The position numbers and the translations under genes were made by a program. The notes below the pieces were generated by a model that saw nothing but the letters and a program-made list of their open reading frames with translations, had not been told where the DNA came from and did no database searches. Shown here in pieces: positions 1 through 5,920 of a stretch of 17,646 nucleotides of DNA. Source of the stretch: VBAS01 sp035292525 (GTDB lineage Bacteria; Bacteroidota; Bacteroidia; Chitinophagales; Chitinophagaceae); the NCBI GenBank assembly GCA_035292525.1, contig DATDPZ010000277.1, positions 1 to 17,646 of the forward strand. The letters run 5' to 3'. Within the stretch, counting starts at the first letter, position 1. Each line of letters opens with the position of its first letter.

Positions 1-1695
1 TGTAAGATTATTTCGTGTTTCAACCACTCTTCCTTTTAAATTCAGAACCCGCAGACTTATTTTCTGATCAGCTATTTCACTTCCAATCTGCAAAGTGAAG
101 TAAGTATGGCTTGGATTAGGATAAACTTTTAATTCTCTGGATTTAACTTCTTCAGACACGATATCAGTTATCCTGGCATTATAAGCAGAGCAATCACCCA
201 ATACTGCATTGGGATTATTTGCTAATACTGATTCAACAGCAGAAGTAGCTACACAAATAGTCGAATGCTGTCCCGATGGCGTTGTAATACATATCTTCAC
301 TTTAGTATTATTGTTGCCACAAGAAACGTCAATTGCTTTTACCAAAACAGTGTCGCTTGCAACACATCCGTATGGAGTCGTATAGGTAACTATATAATTT
401 GTATTCACAGTTGGGCACACAATGATCTGATTGCTTGTGTTATTAGGAATATTTGATGCGGGGTCACTACTCCAACTGAAACTGCTGCCTGCAGCTGCAC
501 CGCTGGAAGCTGTTGCTATCAGAGTTGTACAATCTAGACCTTGCGTAATCGTAGAACCACCAAAGAAAACTATTGCATCATTGCCTGCATTCACTGTTGG
601 CGAGTTAACTAAAACAGAAACACTATTCCCATGATGGTTGACGACTGCCATATCTGGTTTATTATCTGCGTTAAAATTTGTAATAGCTATGGAAATAGGA
701 TGATTGCCTACTGTAAAATTTGTAGCTAATCCAAAAGAACCAAAACCATCTCCCAAAAACACAGAAATGTTTTCATTCCCAAAATTGGCTGCAACCAAGT
801 CTGTTTTACCATCACTATTTATGTCTCCGGGAACTACCACACGAGGACTATTTCCTGTAGGATAATTGGTGGCTGTACCAAACGAGCCTGCGCCATTTCC
901 CAACATAATTGAAATGTTATTACTGGCGGTATTAGCAGTTGCAAGATCTTTTTTGCCATCTCCATTAAAATCTCCATTCGCTACAGAATATACTTCATTG
1001 CCTACTAAGAAAGTTGAAAAATAAGAAAATGAACCTGTACCATTACCTAAGTGTACAGAAATCTTATTGCTGGTACTATGAGAAAGCGCCAAGTCGATTT
1101 TACCGTCCGAATTAAAATCGGCGACAGTTATTGAATATGGAGAGGATTCTACTGCAGAAAAATTAACCGCAGATGCAAATGAACCGGTCCCAGCTCCTAA
1201 GAGTATAGAAACATTATGACTATTTTGATTCACAACTGCTAAATCTTTTTTACCATCTCCATTAAAATCCGCGGCAGCTAATGTTTGTGGAGCATCCCCA
1301 GTCGAATAATTAAAGGGTGGAGCAAAAGACCCATCTCCATTTCCTAAAAGCACAGAAATATCATCACCGCCCCCACCATTGGCAGTCGCCAGATCTATTT
1401 TTCCATCTCCATTAAAATCTGCATTAATAATAAAAAATGGACGGGAACCTACTACAAAATTTGTAGCTGAACCAAAAGTTCCATCTCCATTGCCTAAAAG
1501 AACAGAGACAAAATTACTGGTAAGATCACCAAATGATATTGCCATATCTGCTTTTCCGTCTCCATTAAAATCAGCAGCAGTAATTGAATGAGGTAATGAA
1601 CTTACTGAGGGAGTAGAGCTGTTAGTAAAACATAATTGACCTTTAATTTGGCTATAACAAATAAAGGCCATGACTAAAAAAATAACTTTTTTCAT
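1..1695 (-). CDS. Secreted FG-GAP/VCBS repeat protein with T9SS sorting tail (3' end outside window)
   Basis: An open frame of 565 codons runs from an ATG at 1693-1695 off the left edge with no stop. Residues 1-20 form a signal peptide (MKKVIFLVMAFICYSQIKGQ). Residues 35-363 hold seven repeats of about 50 residues, each opening with a calcium-loop-like DFNGDGKxD and containing an (I/V)S(V/I)xLGxGxGSF block; the seventh is degenerate (NFNADNKPD, no LGxGxGSF block). Such FG-GAP/VCBS repeats are known to fold as beta-propeller blades. Residues about 366-455 look like an Ig/PKD-like module ending in GCVASDTVLVKA. From about residue 519 the sequence (LKVYPNPSHTYFTLQI) matches the start of a type A T9SS C-terminal domain, so the protein is probably secreted through the outer membrane by T9SS and may be anchored to the surface. 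Roughly 30 residues should be missing. Its ligand is unknown. No near neighbour shares an obvious pathway with it. Confidence 0.9.
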   Translation of the reverse strand, partial: MKKVIFLVMAFICYSQIKGQLCFTNSSTPSVSSLPHSITAADFNGDGKADMAISFGDLTSNFVSVLLGNGDGTFGSATNFVVGSRPFFIINADFNGDGKIDLATANGGGGDDISVLLGNGDGSFAPPFNYSTGDAPQTLAAADFNGDGKKDLAVVNQNSHNVSILLGAGTGSFASAVNFSAVESSPYSITVADFNSDGKIDLALSHSTSNKISVHLGNGTGSFSYFSTFLVGNEVYSVANGDFNGDGKKDLATANTASNNISIMLGNGAGSFGTATNYPTGNSPRVVVPGDINSDGKTDLVAANFGNENISVFLGDGFGSFGLATNFTVGNHPISIAITNFNADNKPDMAVVNHHGNSVSVLVNSPTVNAGNDAIVFFGGSTITQGLDCTTLIATASSGAAAGSSFSWSSDPASNIPNNTSNQIIVCPTVNTNYIVTYTTPYGCVASDTVLVKAIDVSCGNNNTKVKICITTPSGQHSTICVATSAVESVLANNPNAVLGDCSAYNARITDIVSEEVKSRELKVYPNPSHTYFTLQIGSEIADQKISLRVLNLKGRVVETRNNLT

Positions 1696-1932
1696 AACGA
1701 AAGTTTTGATTGTAAATAAAATGAAGTTACCTGCTGAATTAATATCGCACAAGATGATTGAGCTGCAACTTTAATTTTTAGCGCTTAATTTCAGCAGTTA
1801 ATTGTCTCGAGATAATTACAATCTAAATGTATGTTCTCTTTGTATTAAACACAATCCCACCACAACGGCATTTTTATCTACCATGCCGATGGTATATCAT
1901 TATGTAATCATAAATAAAAAGGGAGAAGGAAT

Positions 1933-2568
1933 TTATTTGATAAACCCTTTGCTGTAAGCAAATTTGATCAGCCCGGCCAGGCTGTGTGTCTTTGTTTTTT
2001 GCATGATATTTCTGCGGTGGGTTTCCACAGTGCGATAACTGATATGCAGTTCATCAGCGATCTTATCGTTGGTGAATTCTTTAACCAATAGCTGAAAGAC
2101 TTCTTGTTCCCTTCCGGTCAACCGGATCGGTTTTTCTTCTTTCTTTTCAGCTACTCCCTCTAAAATTATTTTTTCTACTTCTTCACTAAAATAATAACGT
2201 CCATTCATTACTTTCTTTATCGCCTCAATCAATTCCTGTTTATCTGAATTTTTCAGCAGGTATCCCGATACTCCAATATGTACAAGTTCCGATATTATCT
2301 CTTTGTCATTATAAGTGGTAAGCATGATGATCTTTAGTCCGGGTTTGTTTTGCTTTAGCAAACGAGCAGTTTCAAGGCCATCCAGCTTTGGCATGTTAAT
2401 ATCCAGCAGGCAGACATCATATTCATTTTTCTCGGTAAGTTCAAGCACCTCGTAACCATTCGTCGCTGTTCCTGCTACTGTAAATGAAGGCTCTGTTTGC
2501 AAGAGGCTGACTATTCCATCCAGCAAGATCTTATGATCGTCAGCTATCAGTAATTTTATTTTATTCAT
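1933..2568 (-). CDS. NarL/FixJ-family response regulator (REC + LuxR-type HTH)
   Basis: A 211-residue two-domain response regulator of normal family length. The receiver domain (about 4-120) has the acidic pair D10-D11, phospho-acceptor D56 in LLDINMP, T84/T85 of the switch, and K106 in YLLKNSD. The C-terminal part (about 148-210) is a LuxR/GerE helix-turn-helix: LTGREQEVFQLL, then NDKIADELHISYRTVETHRRNI. It should bind DNA when phosphorylated by its partner kinase. It starts 21 bp after the stop of the sensor kinase gene, so the two are very likely co-transcribed as a cognate pair. Target genes cannot be read from the sequence. The 237 bp downstream separate it from the FG-GAP gene, which may or may not be a target. 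Confidence 0.96.
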   Translation of the reverse strand: MNKIKLLIADDHKILLDGIVSLLQTEPSFTVAGTATNGYEVLELTEKNEYDVCLLDINMPKLDGLETARLLKQNKPGLKIIMLTTYNDKEIISELVHIGVSGYLLKNSDKQELIEAIKKVMNGRYYFSEEVEKIILEGVAEKKEEKPIRLTGREQEVFQLLVKEFTNDKIADELHISYRTVETHRRNIMQKTKTHSLAGLIKFAYSKGFIK

Positions 2569-2589
2569 TTCGCAAATATATAAGCGTCA

Positions 2590-4623
2590 TTAATCTTCTG
2601 TTCTACCAGCCTCATGGTATTTTACCGGCACACCCTTATAGTGTATATCAATAATAATGATCGTTCCCTTGCCTAAAGAGGATTCAATATCCATTTTCCC
2701 TTTCAGATAGTTTACTCTTGATTCAATATTACCCAAACCAATTCCTTTTTTCTCATTTATCGCATTTACAAAATCAAATCCTTTTCCGTTATCTTCTACA
2801 GTTATATTGATAAAGTCAGGATATTTTATTAATTGAACAACTGCATTTGTTGCCTGTGCATGTTTTACAATATTGTTCAGCAATTCCAGAACGATACGGT
2901 AAATGCTTATTTCTGCGGACTCTTCCAGTCTTTCACTAAAACCATGTTCTTCAAATTGTACCTGCAACCCGGAACGGGATGAAATATTACCTATTAAATT
3001 CTTCAATGCTGCTATCAAACCCAACTTGGAAAGTGTGGCCGGCATGATATTATGAGAAATAGTTCTCAACTCTGCGGCTGCTTCATCCAATAAGGATAAA
3101 GTTGCCTGGTATTTTCCTTTCTGTTCCTCAGTAAGCAATTTTCCGTCTTCCTCTAAAGAAGACAATTTCAATTTGGCTGCTGACAATACAGAACCAAGCC
3201 CGTCATGAATATCTTCGGCAATGCGTTTTCGTTCCTTATCCTGTACTGTGGCAGTTATGTTAAACATTTCATTCTGCTGTTCATTCAACTGTTGCTGGTA
3301 AAGCATTTTTTGTTTTATCCGGCGCCTATTATACAGCATTATTATTATCAATATTGCCAAAATGAAAATCCCAATGATAATATTGCGCCATACTTGTTGA
3401 CGTGACAGTTCAGCTTGCTGAATTCTTCTCTGTCTTTCTATTTGCAGATTGGCTTCCCGTTGTACAATCTCTCTTTGACTTGATTCATCAAGTATACTAT
3501 CTTTTAATCGGTAATAAGATTGCTGGAAAACAAATGCGCTATCAAACATTTTTTTTATTGAAAAGGAAAGCGACAATTGTTCATAGGCATCTCTTATATT
3601 CTCCCGGTGTTTTATACTGTCAGCAATTTTTAATCCTCTTCTCAAATAAACCAATGCCTTGTCAGGTTGACCCAACCTGTTATAAACAGCCCCTGCATTT
3701 ATATGATAAGCTGCAAAATCATAATAATTACCAGAGGATTTGTGGGTCAATGCAATCGCCTGAAGGCAATATTGCAGTGCGATACTGTCTTTGTGCATCA
3801 ATTTATATACTTCTGCAAGCTTATTATAAGCATAAGCCTGTCTTTCGAGAGTGTCAACGCTTTCGGGAAGTGTAGATTGATAAATGTTTAGAGCATTATT
3901 AATAAATGGGATTGCTTCAGTGAATTTTGTTTCAGCGATGGATAGGTCAGCAAGATTGAGCAAAGCATGTGCCTCCAATACTTTATCTTTTAATTCCTTT
4001 ACCTGTTGTGTCAATTTCAGATAAGCTAAAAAATAGATCCGCGATTTATCAAAATTCCTCAGCTTCATCATAATATATCCCAGCACATTATTGTAATGTG
4101 CAACATAAAAGAGGTCATTGATTTTTTCAGCTCTCGCTAATCCATCACTTGATATTTTCATGGCACTTAAATAATCTCCTTCAAGAAAAAAAGAATGGTT
4201 TAATCCTCTCCGAAAACTGTGCAGTTCCTCAAAATAGAAATCATTATTGGTTGAGATATTAAGTGCTTTTAAACGCCAATTCTTAACATTTACTGTGTCA
4301 TTGTTCCTATGAAATTCAGCTATTTTATAGCTGCAGGCGGACATCAGAATGTAAGCTTGTCTTCTGAAACCAGATAAATTCAATGCTTGCTTTGAAAACG
4401 GCAGGTTAATATGGGGGATAATATAATTTCGATGTTCCGGTAAATTACATTCAGACTTATCTTCTAAGTATGCTTTACCAGTTTGAAGAAAATAGGAAAG
4501 TGAGTCCAGAAGCTTGGTGATATAAATTACAGTACTCTCCGGCGGCTGCAAACTATCTGTTTGTGCCTGGGAAAAATGTGGCTTGATTAAAACCAAAAAC
4601 AAGAATATCGTGAACGATTTCAC
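2590..4623 (-). CDS. TPR-containing sensor histidine kinase (HisKA_3 type)
   Basis: A 677-residue membrane sensor kinase. Residues 1-21 look like a signal peptide (MKSFTIFLFLVLIKPHFSQAQ). Residues about 60-370 are helical with TPR-like repeats (for example KALVYLRRGLKIADS). A charged Gln/Arg-rich coiled coil (about 380-410) leads into one membrane helix (about 411-431, NIIIGIFILAILIIIMLY). The cytoplasmic part has a HisKA_3 dimerisation helix with phospho-acceptor H473 in AEDIHDGLGS, then a HATPase_c domain with N-box ELLNNIVKHAQ (about 580), DNGKGFD (about 610) and GIGLGNIESR (about 626). This order places the TPR domain outside the inner membrane, a common Bacteroidota layout. The kinase should phosphorylate the regulator encoded 21 bp downstream. 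The stimulus is unknown; TPRs usually bind proteins or peptides. Confidence 0.95.
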   Translation of the reverse strand: MKSFTIFLFLVLIKPHFSQAQTDSLQPPESTVIYITKLLDSLSYFLQTGKAYLEDKSECNLPEHRNYIIPHINLPFSKQALNLSGFRRQAYILMSACSYKIAEFHRNNDTVNVKNWRLKALNISTNNDFYFEELHSFRRGLNHSFFLEGDYLSAMKISSDGLARAEKINDLFYVAHYNNVLGYIMMKLRNFDKSRIYFLAYLKLTQQVKELKDKVLEAHALLNLADLSIAETKFTEAIPFINNALNIYQSTLPESVDTLERQAYAYNKLAEVYKLMHKDSIALQYCLQAIALTHKSSGNYYDFAAYHINAGAVYNRLGQPDKALVYLRRGLKIADSIKHRENIRDAYEQLSLSFSIKKMFDSAFVFQQSYYRLKDSILDESSQREIVQREANLQIERQRRIQQAELSRQQVWRNIIIGIFILAILIIIMLYNRRRIKQKMLYQQQLNEQQNEMFNITATVQDKERKRIAEDIHDGLGSVLSAAKLKLSSLEEDGKLLTEEQKGKYQATLSLLDEAAAELRTISHNIMPATLSKLGLIAALKNLIGNISSRSGLQVQFEEHGFSERLEESAEISIYRIVLELLNNIVKHAQATNAVVQLIKYPDFINITVEDNGKGFDFVNAINEKKGIGLGNIESRVNYLKGKMDIESSLGKGTIIIIDIHYKGVPVKYHEAGRTED

Positions 4624-4664
4624 CTGTTTTGGAAATTGATTGCTTTAAATTACGAAAAGCATTA

Positions 4665-4706
4665 CTAATACAACTTCACAAACGGATTGTTCATCTTTTC
4701 AAAACC
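4665..4706 (-). pseudogene. Orphan second copy of the MBL gene 3' end (13 codons plus stop)
   Basis: Read on the minus strand, these 42 bases encode GFEKMNNPFVKLY followed by TAG, exactly the last 13 residues and stop of the MBL-fold hydrolase whose own end lies 90 bp away (4755-4796). The copies match at 37 of 42 bases. All five differences are synonymous: GGT/GGA, CCG/CCT, GTG/GTA and two changes in TTG/CTC. Similarity stops abruptly at both ends. Since this copy is not translated now, its perfect protein-level conservation suggests both copies were coding while they diverged. It may be the remnant of the original gene end, replaced by an incoming diverged allele, or of a deleted tandem paralogue. 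Confidence 0.85.
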
Positions 4707-4754
4707 GGCCTCACCCCAATCCTCTCCATAAATGGAGAGGGAGAAACGACTCCG
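4707..4754. repeat. Short interspersed palindromic repeat between the two copies of the MBL gene end
   Basis: This 48-bp seam starts GGCCTCACCCCAATC and holds a perfect hairpin: nine-base arms at 4721-4729 and 4732-4740 (CCTCTCCAT / ATGGAGAGG) around an AA loop. A related sequence on the opposite strand lies at 5698-5734 (CTCACC, AATC, CTCC and GGAGA in the same order), so this looks like a small dispersed repeat family. The hairpin lies just downstream of the MBL gene and could affect transcript ends. No T-run follows on the minus strand, so a classical terminator is not supported. Confidence 0.65.
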
Positions 4755-5399
4755 CTAATAGAGCTTTACAAAAGGATTGTTCATCTTTTCAAATCCCACA
4801 GTCGTCATCGGTCCATGACCAGAATAAATTTTTGTTTCATCAGGTAAAGTGAAAAGCTGCGTTTGGATACTATTGAGCAAAGTTTTGAAATCACCACCAG
4901 GCAGATCAGTTCTGCCAATGCTGCCATAAAATAAAACATCGCCGCCAATTACAAAGCCGTCTTTTTCTGAATAAAAGCAAACGCTGCCGGGTGAATGACC
5001 CGGCGTAAAACGAATTTCTAATTCATCTTCGCTTAATTTGATAAAACTGTTTTCTATTAAAAAGATCAGTTCCCCCTCATAGTTATCAAACGGTAACTGC
5101 CACATATCACCCGATTTTGGAGCAAAATCCAGAACAGCTTTCTCTTTTTCGTGAATATGCAGCGTAAGTCCCCATGTCCCGGCCACCCATTTGTTGCCAA
5201 ACACATGATCCAGGTGGCAATGGGTATTGAGCAAAAGAACCGGTTTCAGGTTTTTATCTTCAATAAATTTCTTTAACTCTTCTCTTTCTTGTTTAGAATA
5301 ACAACCGGGATCTATGATGCAGCAAAAGCCGCTGTCATTATATATAATATATGTGTTTTCCTGAACGGGATTAAATGTAAAAGTCTTAATGTTTAACAT
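4755..5399 (-). CDS. MBL-fold metallo-hydrolase, YcbL / glyoxalase II-like
   Basis: A 214-residue metallo-beta-lactamase-fold protein, counted from the ATG at 5397-5399. The dinuclear metal site is complete: H60-x-H62-x-D64-H65 in THCHLDH, H135 in TPGHSPGS, D154 in GGDVLF, and H195 in SGHGP. The GSIGRTDLPGG segment (159-169) is typical of the YcbL group. These enzymes are thioesterase-like hydrolases of the glyoxalase II superfamily; the substrate here is unknown. An in-frame ATG at 5490-5492 would add 31 residues, but these translate a palindromic repeat (5414-5473) and are rich in Arg, Pro and Gly, so I chose MLNIKTFTFNPVQENTYII, which aligns with the usual family N-terminus. The gene end (4755-4796) is duplicated at 4665-4706 with only synonymous changes. 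It stands apart from the kinase gene, with repeats on both sides. Confidence 0.93.
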   Translation of the reverse strand: MLNIKTFTFNPVQENTYIIYNDSGFCCIIDPGCYSKQEREELKKFIEDKNLKPVLLLNTHCHLDHVFGNKWVAGTWGLTLHIHEKEKAVLDFAPKSGDMWQLPFDNYEGELIFLIENSFIKLSEDELEIRFTPGHSPGSVCFYSEKDGFVIGGDVLFYGSIGRTDLPGGDFKTLLNSIQTQLFTLPDETKIYSGHGPMTTVGFEKMNNPFVKLY

Positions 5400-5413
5400 A
5401 AAGGGATTTTCGT

Positions 5414-5473
5414 AAGCCCCTCTAAATCCCCGCCTGAATGACTCATTCGGGCAGGTCTCCAAAGGGGAGACTT
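5414..5473. repeat. Interspersed palindromic repeat at the 5' side of the MBL gene
   Basis: The element begins AAGCCCCTCTAAATCCCC and ends GGTCTCCAAAGGGGAGACTT. It has two hairpins: GAATGA-C-TCATTC (5436-5448) flanked by CCT/AGG with a GGGC bulge, and GTCTCC/GGAGAC (5455-5460 with 5466-5471). It resembles, from memory, short repeats that are scattered between genes in many Bacteroidota genomes. It lies 14 bp upstream of the chosen MBL start, so it falls in the 5' leader or promoter region. It is open in the MBL reading frame and creates a spurious N-terminal extension. Confidence 0.7.
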
Positions 5474-5634
5474 GGGCAAACACAGCGGCCAAAAGTAAGA
5501 AATAGAATTTTTGTGATGTTATTTAATAATAGATGAATAGATTTGTTAAGCCAAAAAATATTTTTGAGGTACCGGCATTTCCCATATCATTATTATTATG
5601 AAACGAATGCCGGGATAAATTCAAAAACCGAAAT

Positions 5635-5662
5635 GCCCGCCCGGACGACCGGTCGGACAGGC
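5635..5662 (-). repeat. GC-rich palindromic repeat, copy 1
   Basis: A 28-bp GC-rich imperfect palindrome centred on the perfect 10-mer CGACCGGTCG (5646-5655). Its reverse complement matches the element at 5768-5795 at 21 of 28 positions, so the two are inverted copies of one family. The base composition contrasts sharply with the AT-rich surroundings. Confidence 0.65.
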
Positions 5663-5697
5663 TTAATTACTTTAATTGAAAGCAAATAAATGCCGGG

Positions 5698-5734
5698 TCT
5701 CTTCTCCCCGTTGTAGAGGAGATTAAGAGGTGAG
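5698..5734 (-). repeat. Second copy of the CTCACC/GGAGA-type repeat
   Basis: Read on the minus strand this begins CTCACCTCTTAATCTCC and ends GGGGAGAAGAGA, matching the layout of the repeat at 4707-4754 in opposite orientation. A short hairpin is formed by TCTCC (5703-5707) and GGAGA (5718-5722). It lies between the two GC-rich palindromes, giving a compound repeat block. Confidence 0.5.
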
Positions 5735-5767
5735 TCCAGATGAGTAGATTTGGTAACTTTAAACGGA

Positions 5768-5795
5768 GCCCGTCCGAATGGCTGGCCGGGCGGAC
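5768..5795 (+). repeat. GC-rich palindromic repeat, copy 2
   Basis: A 28-bp element, GCCCGTCCGAATGGCTGGCC followed by GGGCGGAC, with outer stem GTCCG/CGGAC (5772-5776 with 5791-5795). It is the inverted partner of the element at 5635-5662 (21 of 28 positions). Its left arm (CC-G-CCGAATG) also resembles one arm of the palindrome inside 5414-5473, so all three may belong to one family. Confidence 0.65.
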
Positions 5796-5920
5796 GTCGC
5801 ATCGGAAGTCACATCAGGACTTATTTGCTGGCCTTAAAATAAAAAATTACAGCTGATAAACCGGCAACTAAAAAAAAATTAAATCCGATTTAATTACAGA
5901 TACGAAACAGCACAGATCTT

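Larger units (their letters stand above)
5493..5920. other. Gene-free, repeat-rich divergent intergenic region
   Basis: About 430 bp between two divergently read genes, with no plausible coding sequence; the one open frame on the minus strand (5596-5802) is mostly repeat sequence. It contains two GC-rich hairpin repeats in inverted orientation (5635-5662 and 5768-5795), a CTCC/GGAGA repeat (5698-5734), a 19-bp direct repeat (5531-5549 and 5738-5756), and AATGCCGGG at 5606-5614 and 5689-5697 with an inverted match at 5572-5579. Both genes' promoters must lie in or beside it, but I cannot fix their positions. The last 100 bp before 5921 are plain AT-rich sequence. Confidence 0.7.

Noticed and set aside
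265..1591. Plus-strand open frames opposite the FG-GAP gene, including one with internal repeats (1379-1591)
   Set aside because: The repeats simply mirror the DFNGDGK repeats of the minus-strand gene, which has a signal peptide, repeats and a sorting tail.
1879..1894. TACCAT-GCCG-ATGGTA hairpin in the 237-bp gap after the response regulator
   Set aside because: Six-base arms and no T-run on the transcribed strand; too weak to call a terminator. The rest of that gap shows nothing I can name.
3205..3891. Three plus-strand open frames opposite the histidine kinase gene
   Set aside because: They lie antisense to a kinase with clear catalytic motifs, have low-complexity or Cys/Tyr-rich translations, and show no domain; they are shadows of the AT-rich coding strand.
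4629..4847. Plus-strand open frame of 72 codons with an internal repeat of RIVHLFK
   Set aside because: The repeat comes from the duplicated 3' end of the minus-strand MBL gene read on the opposite strand; no start signal or domain supports translation.
5596..5802. Minus-strand open frame of 68 codons in the repeat-rich gap
   Set aside because: It spans three palindromic repeats, and its Arg/Pro/Gly-rich start is translated repeat sequence.
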